Shown: one piece after another, positions 1-9,800 of the stretch
How positions within the stretch are numbered: position 1 is the stretch's first letter
Layout: each line of letters starts with the position of its first letter
Program-made: the position numbers and the translations under genes
From: JBBWZH01 sp035544115
GTDB lineage: Bacteria; Actinomycetota; Actinomycetes; Mycobacteriales; CADCTP01
Assembly (NCBI GenBank): GCA_963714145.1
Contig: OY970235.1
Location: forward strand, 6,200,001-6,264,000
Direction of reading: 5' to 3'
DNA length: 64,000 nucleotides
Notes under the pieces: generated by a model
The model's input: the letters and a program-made list of their open reading frames with translations, nothing else
The model's database searches: none
What the model was told of the DNA's origin: nothing

Positions 1-1
1 G

Positions 2-523
2 CAGGGCGGCTGGGCCGGCCGGCTGGTCGGCATCGACACACCGACCCCGCTGCCCGCGTTCATCCCGGTGCTGATGTTCGCGGTGCTGTTCGGGCTCTCC
101 ATGGACTACGAGGTGTTCCTGCTCTCCCGGATCCGGGAAAACTGGCTGCGCTCGGCCGACAACGCCGGCAGCGTGACCGACGGTCTGGCCGCCACCGCCC
201 GGGTGATCACCGCCGCGGCCGCCATCATGATCGCGGTGTTCGCCGCCTTCGTGCCCAGCCCGGACGTGATCCTGAAGGTGATCGGGGTCGGCATGGCCGC
301 GGCGATCCTGATCGACGCGACCGTGGTGAGGCTGCTGCTGGTGCCGGCGCTGATGCACCTCTTCGGCCGGCTGAACTGGTGGCTGCCGGGCTGGCTGAGC
401 CGGGTGCTGCCGCGGGTGAACATCGAGGGCGCCGATGACCATGGCGCCGGCGAACCGGTGGCGAGCACCCCGCCGCCGGCCCGCCCCGGCCGGCTCACCC
501 CGGAGTTGGACCCGGTCGGCTAG
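2..523 (+). CDS. MMPL/RND family transporter, C-terminal fragment
   Basis: The frame is open from the window edge (frame 2) to a TAG at 521-523, so only the last ~173 residues are present and the true start lies upstream. The fragment holds the motif GLSMDYEVFLLSRIRE, diagnostic of the MMPL branch of RND permeases (inner-membrane export of lipids or other hydrophobic substrates), followed by two or three hydrophobic helices and a Pro-rich cytoplasmic tail. The next gene, thrS, is convergent and starts its stop codon only 30 bp away, so the two are independent units. The substrate cannot be read from this fragment. Confidence 0.85.
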   Translation, partial: QGGWAGRLVGIDTPTPLPAFIPVLMFAVLFGLSMDYEVFLLSRIRENWLRSADNAGSVTDGLAATARVITAAAAIMIAVFAAFVPSPDVILKVIGVGMAAAILIDATVVRLLLVPALMHLFGRLNWWLPGWLSRVLPRVNIEGADDHGAGEPVASTPPPARPGRLTPELDPVG

Positions 524-553
524 CTGGAACCAGCCGCTCCCGCCGCCCGGCCG

Positions 554-2554
554 CTACCCCGCCGTCGGGTCGGTGTTCTCCCGCCGGCGGATGTGCTCGA
601 CGATCTCGTCGATCGCCTGCGGCAGCGGGATGCCGTTGTGTTGCGAGCCGTCCCGGTAGCGGAACGAGACCGAGCCGGCGGCGACGTCCTCGTCCCCGGC
701 GATCAGCAGGTAGGGCACCTTCTGCCGGGCGGCGGTCCGGATCTTCTTCTGCATCCGGTCGTCCGAGTCGTCCACCTGCACCCGGACGCCGTGGGCCCGC
801 AACCGGTCGGCGAGCACGGTCAGGTAGGGCACGTGCGCGTCGGTGACCGGGATGCCGACCGCCTGCACCGGCGCCAGCCAGGTCGGGAAGGCGCCGGCGT
901 AGTGCTCGGTGAGGATGCCGAAGAACCGCTCGACCGAGCCGAACAGCGCCCGGTGGATCATGTACGGCTGCTGCCGGCTGCCATCGGCGGCCTGGTACTG
1001 CAGCTCGAACCGCATCGGCAGCTGCAGGTCGACCTGCAGCGTCGAGATCTGCCAGCGCCGGCCGATCGCGTCCCGGACGTGCACGTCGATCTTCGGCGCG
1101 TAGAAGGTGGCCTCCCCCGGCGCGACCACGTACGGGATGCCGGCCTTGACCAGCGCCGATTCCAGCGCGGCCTCGGCATGGTCCCACTGCTGCGAGGTGC
1201 CGATGAAGTCGTCCTTGCGGGTGGCCAGGTCGGCCTCGAAGTCGGTCAGCCCGAAGTCGCGCAACAGGTCCAGGACGAACTGCAGCAGCGAGGCCAGCTC
1301 GTCGGCGAGCTGCTCGGGCGTGCAGAAGATGTGCGAGTCGTCCTGGGTGAAGCCGCGGGCCCGGGTCAGCCCGCGCAGTACGCCGGACTTCTCGAACCGG
1401 TAGACCGTGCCGAGCTCGAACAGCCGCAGCGGCAGCTCCCGGTACGACCGGCCGCGGGACCGGAAGATCAGGATGTGGAACGGGCAGTTCATCGGCTTCG
1501 GGTAGTAGTCCGCGCCCTCCATCTGCATGGGCGGGTACATGTCGTCGCCGTACCACTGCAGGTGGCCGGAGATCTCGAACAGGGTCGACTTGGCCAGGTG
1601 CGGGGTGACCGCGAACTCGTACCCGCTCTGCTCGTGCCGCAGCCGGGCGTACTCCTCCAGCACCCGGCGGACGATCGCGCCCTTGGGGTGCCAGACCGCC
1701 AGCCCGCCGCCGATCTCGGCCGGGAACGAGAAGAGGTCGAGCTCGGCGCCGAGCCGGCGGTGGTCGCGCTTCTCCGCCTCGGCCACCCGGTGCAGGTGGC
1801 CGGCCAGCGCGTCCTTGGACTCCCAGGCGGTGCCGTAGATCCGCTGCAGCTGCGGGTTCCGCTCCGAGCCGCGCCAGTACGCCGCGGCCGGCCGGGTCAG
1901 CGTGAACGCCGGGATCCGCCGGGTGCTGGGCAGGTGCGGGCCCCGGCACAGGTCCGTCCAGACCCGGCTGCCGGCGGCGTCGATGTTGTCGTACATGGTG
2001 AGCTGGCCGGCACCGACCTCGGCCGCGGCACCGTCGGCGATCTCCGCCGCGGCGCCGCGCAGGTCGATCAGCTCCAGCTTGAACCGCTCGCCGGCCAGCT
2101 CGGCGCGGGCCTCATCGTCGGTCACCGGCCGCCGGGCGAACCGCTGGTCGGCCTTGACGATCTCGCGCATCCGCCGCTCGATCGCGACCAGGTCGTCCTG
2201 CTGGAACGGCCGGTCGGGAAGGAAGTCGTAGTAGAAGCCGTCCTCGATCGGCGGGCCGATGCCGAGCAGGGTGCCCGGGAACAGGCCCTGCACCGCCTGG
2301 GCCAGCACGTGCGCGGTGGAGTGCCGTAGCACGTCCCGGCCGGCCGGCGAGTCCAGCCCGACCGGCTCCACCTCGGTGTCCGCGGCCGGCGCCCAGGCCA
2401 GGTCGCGCAGCTCCCGGCCGGGCAGCGAACGCACCGCCACCGCACCGGTCGGGCCGTCCACCGGTATCCCCGCCGTCCGCAGCGCGGTCAGCGCGGTCGT
2501 GCCGGCCGGGACCGGGACGACGACGCGGGCAGCCGGCTGCACGGGCTGGGACAT
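554..2554 (-). CDS. thrS: threonyl-tRNA synthetase
   Basis: Charges tRNA-Thr in the cytoplasm. The 666-residue protein begins at an ATG preceded by a strong AAGGGGAG site; the frame is open ~80 bp further upstream but without such a signal. A short TGS-like N-terminus (1-60) is followed by the editing domain with HSTAH (H78, H82) and CRGPH (C203, H207), matching the zinc/editing site of class II ThrRS. The catalytic core has the Cys in KPMNCPFHIL, motif 2 around RFEKSGVLRGLTRARGFTQDDSHIFC-type sequence, motif 3 HRALFGSVERF, and a C-terminal anticodon-binding domain. Length is normal. No T-box-like leader is visible in the short upstream region. Confidence 0.97.
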   Translation of the reverse strand: MSQPVQPAARVVVPVPAGTTALTALRTAGIPVDGPTGAVAVRSLPGRELRDLAWAPAADTEVEPVGLDSPAGRDVLRHSTAHVLAQAVQGLFPGTLLGIGPPIEDGFYYDFLPDRPFQQDDLVAIERRMREIVKADQRFARRPVTDDEARAELAGERFKLELIDLRGAAAEIADGAAAEVGAGQLTMYDNIDAAGSRVWTDLCRGPHLPSTRRIPAFTLTRPAAAYWRGSERNPQLQRIYGTAWESKDALAGHLHRVAEAEKRDHRRLGAELDLFSFPAEIGGGLAVWHPKGAIVRRVLEEYARLRHEQSGYEFAVTPHLAKSTLFEISGHLQWYGDDMYPPMQMEGADYYPKPMNCPFHILIFRSRGRSYRELPLRLFELGTVYRFEKSGVLRGLTRARGFTQDDSHIFCTPEQLADELASLLQFVLDLLRDFGLTDFEADLATRKDDFIGTSQQWDHAEAALESALVKAGIPYVVAPGEATFYAPKIDVHVRDAIGRRWQISTLQVDLQLPMRFELQYQAADGSRQQPYMIHRALFGSVERFFGILTEHYAGAFPTWLAPVQAVGIPVTDAHVPYLTVLADRLRAHGVRVQVDDSDDRMQKKIRTAARQKVPYLLIAGDEDVAAGSVSFRYRDGSQHNGIPLPQAIDEIVEHIRRRENTDPTAG

Positions 2555-2885
2555 GGGACTCCCCTTCAGCTGAGCTCGAATTGAATGGCCACAGGGTAGC
2601 CACCCGTGCGGGCGCGGAGCGCACCACTTTTCCACCGGACGTGGCGTTGACGTAACTAAATTGACATCCTATGTTTCACGTGCGACACGATGTCCGCTCG
2701 GCGCACTCTTTGATCGATATATTCTGTTTCTGATCGCGAGAACGCCGATGAGCGGGCGGCAATCAGCAAGCGGCCACCGGGTGGGGCGATGCAGCCATCC
2801 CATGTATCGCCGAGCCCGCGCGGCCGACCGGCGCCGGGCCATGGACCGTAGCGCGGTCCGGCCCGGCCGTTCCGAGGAGCCCGCC

Positions 2886-4658
2886 GTGCCCCGACCACAC
2901 CGCCCGATGGCCCGCCCGGCCGCTGTTCCCGGGCCGCCCGCCGACCGATCGGCCGGGCGCCGAAACGGCCCCGGCGGGCGCGCCCGCCGCCGGTCCACCG
3001 CGCTGGCCGGCGCCATGCTGGCGGTCCTCGGGTGCACCGCGGTCCCGATGCTGGCCGCCCCGCCGGCGTTCGCCCTGGCCAACGGTCTGGCCCGGACGCC
3101 GCCGATGGGCTTCAACAACTGGAACACCACCGGCTGCGGCAGCGTGTTCAACGAGGCGATGATCCGCGGCATCGCCGACACGTTCGTCTCCTCCGGGCTG
3201 CGGGACGCCGGCTACAACTACGTCAACATCGACGACTGCTGGGCCCGGCCGACCCGGGACGCCGGCGGCAACCTGGTCGCCGACCCGGCCCGCTTCCCCA
3301 GCGGGATCAAGGCGCTGGCCGACTACGTGCACGCCCGCGGCCTGAAATTCGGCATCTACACCAGCGCCGGCACCAAGACCTGTAACAGCGCCGGCTTTCC
3401 GGGTGCACTCGGGCACGAGCAGCAGGACGCCAACCTGTTCGCGTCCTGGGGCGTGGATTACCTGAAGTACGACAACTGCAATAACCAGAATGTCCCGGCG
3501 CAGCAGCGGTACACCGCGATGCGGGACGCCCTGGCCGCGACCGGCCGGCCGATCGTCTATTCGATCGTGGAGTGGGGCCAGAACGCGCCGTGGAACTGGG
3601 CCCCGGCGGTCGGCAACTCCTGGCGCACCACCGGCGACATCAGCGACAACTGGACCAGCATGATTAATATCTCGCACGCCAACGCCGGCCACGCCGCCGT
3701 CGCCGGCCCGGGTGCCTGGAACGACCCGGACATGCTCGAGGTCGGCAACGGGCGCATGACCGACACCGAGTACCGCACCCACTTCAGCCTCTGGGCGGTG
3801 ATGGCGGCGCCGCTGCTGATCGGCTCGGACATCCGGTCCGCATCCGCCGCCACCCTGACCATCCTCAAGAACACCGAGGTGATAGCCGTCGACCAGGACC
3901 CGCTCGGTCGGCAGGCCAGCGTGGTCAGCTCCGCCGGCGGGTCGGTCGTCTACAGCCGGCCGCTGGCCAACGGCGACCGGGCGGTCGCGCTGGTGAACGA
4001 GACCGGCGCCACCGCCACGGTCAGCACCACCGCGGCGGCCGCCGGCATCGGCGGCGCTTCCTCCTACACGCTGCGCGACCTGTGGGCCGGGACCAGCCGC
4101 AGCACGACCGGTGCGATCAGCGCGTCGGTCCCGGCGCACGGCACCGTCCTCTACCGGGTCACCCCGGTCGGGCTGGCGCCACCGCCGGCCGGCACCTCGC
4201 AGCTCAGTGACCTGCCCTGGCTCTCGGCCAGCAACGGCTGGGGCCCGGCCGAACGGGACACCAGCAACGGCGAGCAGGCCGCCGGCGACGGCCGCACCCT
4301 GACCGTGAACGGCAGCACCTTCGCCAAGGGCATCGGCGCCCACGCGGCCGGCGAGATCGATGTGAACCTGGCCGGGCGGTGCTCGACCGTGGTCGCCGAC
4401 GTCGGCCTGGACGATGAGAAGACCGCCACCGGGACGGTCGTCTTCCAGCTCTGGCGGGACGGCACGAAGATCGCCGACAGCGGGCTGAAGACCACCGCGC
4501 AGGGGCCCACCCATCTCACCGGCGATCTGACCGGGGGCAGCACGTTGCGGCTGGTGGTGACCGACGCCGGCGACGGCATCAATTCCGACCACGCCGATTG
4601 GGGCAATCCCCGGATCACCTGCTCGGCCGGTGCCGCCCCGGCGGCCGGCGGAAGGTAA
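2886..4658 (+). CDS. secreted GH27 alpha-galactosidase with C-terminal NPCBM module
   Basis: Predicted to hydrolyse terminal alpha-galactosides outside the cell. I start it at GTG 2886, 5-6 bp after GAGGAG; the frame stays open to 2661 without a good signal. The 590-residue precursor has a long Arg-rich N-terminus with a twin-arginine-like RRRS, then a hydrophobic stretch ending near AFA. The GH27 core begins PPMGFNNWN, carries DDCW, GLKFGIYTSAG, the nucleophile region DYLKYDNC and the acid/base region WNDPDMLEVGNGRMT, and ends in a beta-sandwich. A C-terminal NPCBM (CBM51-like) domain starts at LSDLPWLSASNGWGP. A FadR-type regulator gene follows 73 bp downstream and may control it. Confidence 0.93.
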   Translation: MPRPHRPMARPAAVPGPPADRSAGRRNGPGGRARRRSTALAGAMLAVLGCTAVPMLAAPPAFALANGLARTPPMGFNNWNTTGCGSVFNEAMIRGIADTFVSSGLRDAGYNYVNIDDCWARPTRDAGGNLVADPARFPSGIKALADYVHARGLKFGIYTSAGTKTCNSAGFPGALGHEQQDANLFASWGVDYLKYDNCNNQNVPAQQRYTAMRDALAATGRPIVYSIVEWGQNAPWNWAPAVGNSWRTTGDISDNWTSMINISHANAGHAAVAGPGAWNDPDMLEVGNGRMTDTEYRTHFSLWAVMAAPLLIGSDIRSASAATLTILKNTEVIAVDQDPLGRQASVVSSAGGSVVYSRPLANGDRAVALVNETGATATVSTTAAAAGIGGASSYTLRDLWAGTSRSTTGAISASVPAHGTVLYRVTPVGLAPPPAGTSQLSDLPWLSASNGWGPAERDTSNGEQAAGDGRTLTVNGSTFAKGIGAHAAGEIDVNLAGRCSTVVADVGLDDEKTATGTVVFQLWRDGTKIADSGLKTTAQGPTHLTGDLTGGSTLRLVVTDAGDGINSDHADWGNPRITCSAGAAPAAGGR

Positions 4659-4731
4659 CGAAGCCGGTCGGGTTATTGCCGGTATGCGCAAATCGTCGTC
4701 CCCGCGGTTTGCCCGCCCCTATCCTCCGTGC

Positions 4732-5415
4732 ATGGCGTTGACCGACGAGGCGATCGCGCGGATCAAGAAGATGATCGTCTCCGGTGAACTCCGGCCCGGC
4801 GATCGGCTACCCAAGGAGGCCGACCTGGCCGAGCGGCTCGGGCTGTCGCGCAACTCGCTGCGCGAGGCGGTGAAGGCACTGTCCCTGGTCCGGGTGCTGG
4901 ACGTGCGGCAGGGCGACGGCACCTACGTGACCAGCCTGCAGCCGGAGATCCTGCTGGACACGGTCGGCTTCGTGATCGACTTCCACCGCGACGACAGCGT
5001 GCTGCACCTGGTGGAGGTGCGCCGGATCCTGGAGCCGGCGGCCACCGCGCTGGCCGCGCTGGCGATGTCGGACGCGGAGATCGCCGAGCTGGGCACGCTG
5101 GTCGACCTGCTGCGCCCGAGCACATCGGCGCCGGAACCCGAGCTGGCCGAACTGGTCGCCGCCGATCTGGAGTTCCACCGCCGGATCGCGGCCGGCTCCG
5201 GGAACCCGGCGCTGGCCGCGCTGATCGAGAGCCTGTCCGCGCCGACCCTGCAGGCCCGGGTCTGGCGCGGACTGACCGCGGCCGACTTCGCCGGCCGCAT
5301 CCACGACCAGCACCGGGCGATCCACCAAGCGCTGCGCAGCCGGCAGCCGGAGGTCGCCCGCTCCTGGGCCACGGTGCACGTCGCCGGCGTGGAGGACTGG
5401 CTCGGCCTGCCCTGA
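4732..5415 (+). CDS. GntR-family transcriptional regulator, FadR/FCD subfamily
   Basis: A 227-residue regulator. The N-terminal winged helix (about 1-70) shows the GntR pattern IVSGELRPGDRLPKEADLAE followed by RLGLSRNSLREAVKAL. The C-terminal FCD helical domain has the DLEFHRRIA and HRAIHQAL blocks, whose Asp/His residues normally hold a metal and a small organic acid ligand. The start is the ATG before ALTDEAIARIKK; an in-frame ATG lies 48 bp upstream, but the family homology begins here. It follows the alpha-galactosidase in the same direction, so the effector may be a sugar acid or sugar; this is inference. Confidence 0.9.
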   Translation: MALTDEAIARIKKMIVSGELRPGDRLPKEADLAERLGLSRNSLREAVKALSLVRVLDVRQGDGTYVTSLQPEILLDTVGFVIDFHRDDSVLHLVEVRRILEPAATALAALAMSDAEIAELGTLVDLLRPSTSAPEPELAELVAADLEFHRRIAAGSGNPALAALIESLSAPTLQARVWRGLTAADFAGRIHDQHRAIHQALRSRQPEVARSWATVHVAGVEDWLGLP

Positions 5416-5436
5416 CACCGTCCGAAGTGGACAACC

Positions 5437-5470
5437 CCGATCGGGCTGTCCGATCGGACAGCCCGATCGG
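5437..5470. terminator. perfect 34-bp palindrome between convergent genes
   Basis: The 34 bases are identical to their own reverse complement. The 14-bp arms start CCGATCGGGCTGTC and the central CGATCG is itself a palindrome. It lies 21 bp after the GntR stop and 118 bp before the stop of the convergent PEBP gene. It has no T-run, as is usual for actinobacterial terminators, and could serve both directions. A role as a protein-binding dyad is not excluded. Confidence 0.7.
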
Positions 5471-5588
5471 CCAGCCCGGTTGGCCGGCCCGACCGTCCGG
5501 TTCGGACGATCCCGGCGGCGGCACCGGACCGGACGACCGCGGCGGGCCTGGCCGGGTGACCACCGCGGACGATCCGGCCCGCGCGGGG

Positions 5589-6149
5589 TCAGTTGCTGGT
5601 GACCAGGCCGACGAGTTGGCCGGTCGCGGTGGACAGGCGCTGGATGGCGGTCTGCGCCTCGGCCTTGTCCACCCCGTCGGACAGGCCGGTCGGCGCGCTC
5701 AGCACGTACACGGTGAACCGGTAGTGGTGGGTGCCGGACGGCGGGCAGGGGGCGGCCCAGGCGGCCGCGCCGGCCGAGTTGGTCGCCTGGTGCGCCCCGG
5801 CCGGCAGCGCGCCGGCGGACCGCAGGCTGCTGGTGCCGGCCGGCAGGTCGAGCACGACCCAGTGCACGAAGGTGCCGCCGGGCGCGTCCGGGTCGTCTAC
5901 CACCAGCGCCAGCGGCCGGGTCGGGTCGGCGCCGGTCCAGGCCAGCGGCGGCGCGTCGCCGGCCCCGGCGCAGGTGTACCTGGTCGGGATCTCGGCACCG
6001 GCGGCGAACACCGAACTGGTCACCGTCAGCGCTGCCGGCGCGGCGGTGGTCGGCCCGGTCGACGCGCCCGGCGCCGATCCGGACCCGCCACCGCAGCCGG
6101 CGAGCAGTAGCCCGGCAATCGCGGCACGGCAGGCGATCCGTGCGGTCAC
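5589..6149 (-). CDS. YbhB/YbcL family (PEBP-like) lipoprotein
   Basis: A 186-residue protein with a lipoprotein signal peptide (lipobox LLAGC near residue 19) and a Gly/Ser/Thr-rich spacer, so it is probably anchored on the outside of the membrane. The mature domain matches the bacterial PEBP/RKIP fold: YTCAGAGDAPPLAWTGADP, DDPDAPGGTFVHWVVLDLP and the C-terminal HHYRFTVYVL segment form the ligand pocket. The start is GTG at 6149; an ATG nearby runs into a stop at once. No strong ribosome site is visible. The physiological ligand of this family in bacteria is not known. Confidence 0.88.
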   Translation of the reverse strand: MTARIACRAAIAGLLLAGCGGGSGSAPGASTGPTTAAPAALTVTSSVFAAGAEIPTRYTCAGAGDAPPLAWTGADPTRPLALVVDDPDAPGGTFVHWVVLDLPAGTSSLRSAGALPAGAHQATNSAGAAAWAAPCPPSGTHHYRFTVYVLSAPTGLSDGVDKAEAQTAIQRLSTATGQLVGLVTSN

Positions 6150-6830
6150 CGCGACATGATCGCACCCCGGTGACCTCGACGGGCATCCCCCACCCCGGCG
6201 CGTGTCGCAGCCTTGCGTCGGGCCGCCGCGGAGGTGCGGCCCAACGCAAGCCGCCGCCGCCTTCCCACCGGGGACGGAGGGACGGTTGGGCGGCGACGGC
6301 CGGACCGGAATCCGCGGAGAAGTCGAGACCGCGCCGCTGGATCAGGCGATGCGGCCGCGCCGGGTTCCGGCGTTGGTGCGCTGGCGGACACATCGAACGA
6401 CGCCCGTGGGACCAGCCCTCAGACCCCCTGCAATCCGAGGGCAAGGCCACCGACCGAGGACACGGGGACCGCCAGGAGTCCCCCGTCTCCTCCAGCTCCC
6501 CGGCGCCACTGGCCGCCACGGGCGTCGTTCGAGATAAGACTCCCGTGCCGGTGCGGAGGCGGCTAGGCCAAGCGGCCCTGAGTTAGGCCGTGGACAGCAC
6601 GGAGTTAAGCCCCGGGCCCGCGGCTGATCCGGACCCAGCCGTCCGCTGGACCATCCGGCCGCGCGCAGGGAGGCGCGATCGCTCGTCACAATAGCCCGCC
6701 AGGCCCATCCGGCGCCTCCCGCCGGGTGGCATTTTCCGGACAGCCGGGCATTCCGAGTACACCATAGCGTCCCCCGATCGGGGGTCACCCGTCGGGCCGC
6801 CGGCCGACGGTGTCGGGCGACCGGGTGGAA
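6150..6830. other. intergenic region without a convincing gene
   Basis: About 680 bp between the PEBP gene start and the LAL regulator stop. Several frames are open but their products are Arg/Pro/Gly-rich, have no recognisable domain and no good ribosome site, as expected by chance at this GC content. The only clear structure is the hairpin at 6212-6250. The PEBP promoter should lie at the left end. Confidence 0.6.
6212..6250. terminator. strong hairpin in intergenic region
   Basis: CTTGCGTCGGGCCGC and GCGGCCCAACGCAAG form a 15-position stem with one mismatch around a 9-base loop. It could end transcription coming from the LAL gene or act in the leader region of the PEBP gene, whose start is 63 bp away. 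It has no U-tract. Confidence 0.45.
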
Positions 6831-9800
6831 TCAGGCCCGACCGGCCAGATCCGTCGTGCTGCCGCCGGTCGCCTGGCGGAGCCGGTTGACCAGGGCGGTC
6901 AGCCCGGCCCGGCCATCGACGCCGGTCTTCGCCAGCAGGTTGGCCACGTGCGTCTCGACCGTTCGCGGGGAGAGGACGAGGCGGCGGGCGATGTCGGCGT
7001 TGGACATGCCCTGCGCCACCAGCCTGAGCACGTCCATCTCCCGGCTGGTAACGCCACAGCGGGACAGCTGGTCAGGCACCGGGGTGTCGCCGCGGCCCTG
7101 CCGGGGGACCGGCGCGCCGGCCCGGCGCAGCACGTCGCGGCAGCCCACGGCCAGTTTGTCGTCGCCGCGCCGGATGAACGCCGGCAGCGCCTCGCGGGCC
7201 CAGCCGACCGGGTCGCCCCAGCCGTCGGTGAGTGCGGCGTCGGCCAGCAGCAGCCGGATCCGGTGCCGCCACCACGGCCGCTCGGCCATCGACGCGTCCG
7301 CGGCGGCCAGGTACGCGTTGGCCCGGACGGTCTCGCCGCGGCGGCCGGCTTCGACCGCGTCGGCGTAGCCGAGCAGGGCCCGGTTCTCCCAGTTGACCAC
7401 CGATGGGCGGGCCTCGTCCCGGGCGGCCGACCCGTCCCGGTCGTCCAGCGTGCGGACCAGCGCCCAGAGCCCGCGGATCGGCGCCGGGTTCGTGGTCGGA
7501 CTGCGCCGGTAGTACGCCATCGCCTTGTCCAGGCAGCCGGCGAGCAGCCGCCGGTCATCGTCGATCAGCGCCACGTGCGCGTGCACCGCGCCCCAGATGC
7601 CGGCGTTGACGTCCAGGTCGTCCGGGGCCAGCTCCTCGGCGGCCCGGACGCAGCGCTGCATCTCGGCCCGGTCCCGCCGGTGCGCGTGCGCGGCCGCCTC
7701 GAAGAACAACGCGGTGGCCCGCAACTGGTCCATCCGCAGCCGCCGGGACAGCTCGGCGCAGCTCTGCGCGTGCCGCAGCGCGACGTCCGCGTCCTTGTGC
7801 AGCAGGGTCGCGGTGAGCTGCACCTCGAGCGTGGCGGCCAGGCCCAGCATGCCGGCCTGCTGGGCCAGCCCGAGCGCCTCCTCCAGGGCCCCGGTCGAGC
7901 CGTCCACCAGCAGGTCGACGGTGCCCAGCTCGTGCAGCGCGGAGACCCGCTCCACCGGCAGGTCGTGCTCGCGGGCCAGCTGCTCGGCGGCGCCGAACGC
8001 GGCCCGGGCCGCCTCCGCGTCGCTGACCCGGGCCACCCGGCCGAGCACCTGCAGCGCCTGGCAGGCCACCGCCCAGCGACCCTGCTCGCGGGCCCTGGCC
8101 AGCGCGCGCTCGGCGGTCGCCTGGGCATCGGCCGGGTCGCCGTCGGCCAACGCCAGCCGGGCGGCGAGCACCGTCGCCCGCGGGTCGTCCGGGTTCCCGA
8201 CGCCGGCCAGCCAGGCCGCCGCCGCCTGCCACCGGCCGGCCGCCACCGCGACCTCGGCCAGGGTCAGCCGCACCGACGTCTCCCCCGCGGTCAGCAGCCG
8301 TTCGCCGAGCGCCAGCGCCCGGTCGGTCTCGCCGGCCGCGGCCAGCGCGCCCAGCAGCGCGATCTCGGTCTCCCGGCGCAGCTCGGGATGGTCGGCGGCG
8401 AGCGCGGCGGCCCGGGACAGCAGCGCGTCGGCGGACTGCAGCGCGCCCCGCCGCCGCGCGGCCGCGCCGGCGTAGCCGAACAGCCGGGCCGCCCGGGCGT
8501 CGTCGCCGCCGGCCACCCAGAGCCCGGCGGCCAGATCACAGGCGTCCGGGTAACGCCGCTCCACCACCATCGCGGCGGCCCGGGCCAGCGCCCGGTGCTC
8601 CGGCGGCAGCAGGTCACCCCGCACCGCGTCGCAGGTCAGCGCGTGCCGGAACCGGAAGGTGTCCGCGCCGTTCGACCGGCCCGGGCCGCCCGCGGTCCCG
8701 GTCCCGGCCCCGGCTGTAGGCCCAGCACCGGCGGGGACGCCGCCAGCGGCGGGGAGGCCACCGCCAGCCGGGCCGCCACTGCCAGCCGGGAGGTCACTGC
8801 CAGCCGGGAAACCGCCGCCGGCCGGGACGCCACTGCCGGCCGGGAAACCGCTGCCGGCGGCGCCACCAGCCGGGAGACCGCTGCCAGCCGGGGGACCGCC
8901 GGCAGCCGGGGGACCGCCGGCAGCCGGGAGACCGCCCGGGGCGCCACCAGCGGGGAGACCGCTGCCGGCGGCGATCAGGCCGCTGGCCACCGCGGCCCGC
9001 AGCCCGGCCAGCACCGCCAGCTCGGACAGCCCGGTGATCTCCGGGATCAGCCGCCAGTCGAACCGCCGGCCGAGCACCGCGGCCGCGTCCACCACCCGGC
9101 GGGCGGCCGGATCCAGGTCGGCCAGCCGGCGCCGGACGGTCGCCGCGAACGTCCGCGGCACGTTCGTCGCCAGCGGCCCGGTCAGCTGACCGTCCGGGGC
9201 GAGCGCGCCGACCGTGGCCAGCCCGGTCAGCAGCTCCTCGACCAGGAACGGCAGCCCGTCCGCATGTTCCAGCACGAAGCTGACCAGCTCCGTCGGCGGC
9301 CGCGACGCCAGGCAGGACTCGATCACGCTCTCGACGTCACCATCGTCCAGCCGGCGCAGCCCGATCTGGTCTGCCTGGGCGGATGCGGCCAGGTCCAGCA
9401 GCGCGGCCGGCGGGTCCACCTCGTCCCGCGCGGTGGCCAGCACCAGCAGCGGTGACGTGTCGGCGGCATGGGCCAGGTACCGCAGCACATCCAGGGTGTC
9501 CGGGTCGACCCAGTGCAGGTCCTCCAGCACCAGCATCGCGCCGCGCCGGCCGGCCAGCGCGGTCAGCAGCCGCAGCACCGCCTCGCCCAGCACCACGCCG
9601 CCGCGCGGGTCCGGCCGGCCCTCGATCCGGGCGTCCGGCAGCAGCGCCGCGAGCACCGGCAGGTACGGCCGCAGCCCTGGATCCGTCGGCATCGACCGGT
9701 CGCGCAGCGCGACGCTCAACGCCTCGACCAACGGCCGGTACGCCTCCCCCGCCGGCACCGACCGGCCGAAGAACACGGTCAGCCCGGCGTCCCGGGCCAG

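Noticed and set aside
495..2329. Long open frames on both strands across the thrS gene
   Set aside because: They are Arg/Gly/Pro-rich shadows of thrS, produced by GC-rich third positions, without domains or ribosome sites. The same holds for long frames opposite the LAL, ABC, molybdopterin, P450, MFS and pgm genes.
2555..2660. A T-box or other riboswitch upstream of thrS
   Set aside because: The leader is too short and shows no specifier loop or antiterminator sequence.
6342..6788. A possible 148-codon reverse-strand gene in the 6.15-6.83 kb gap
   Set aside because: No domain, biased composition, overlapping open frames on both strands and no start signal.
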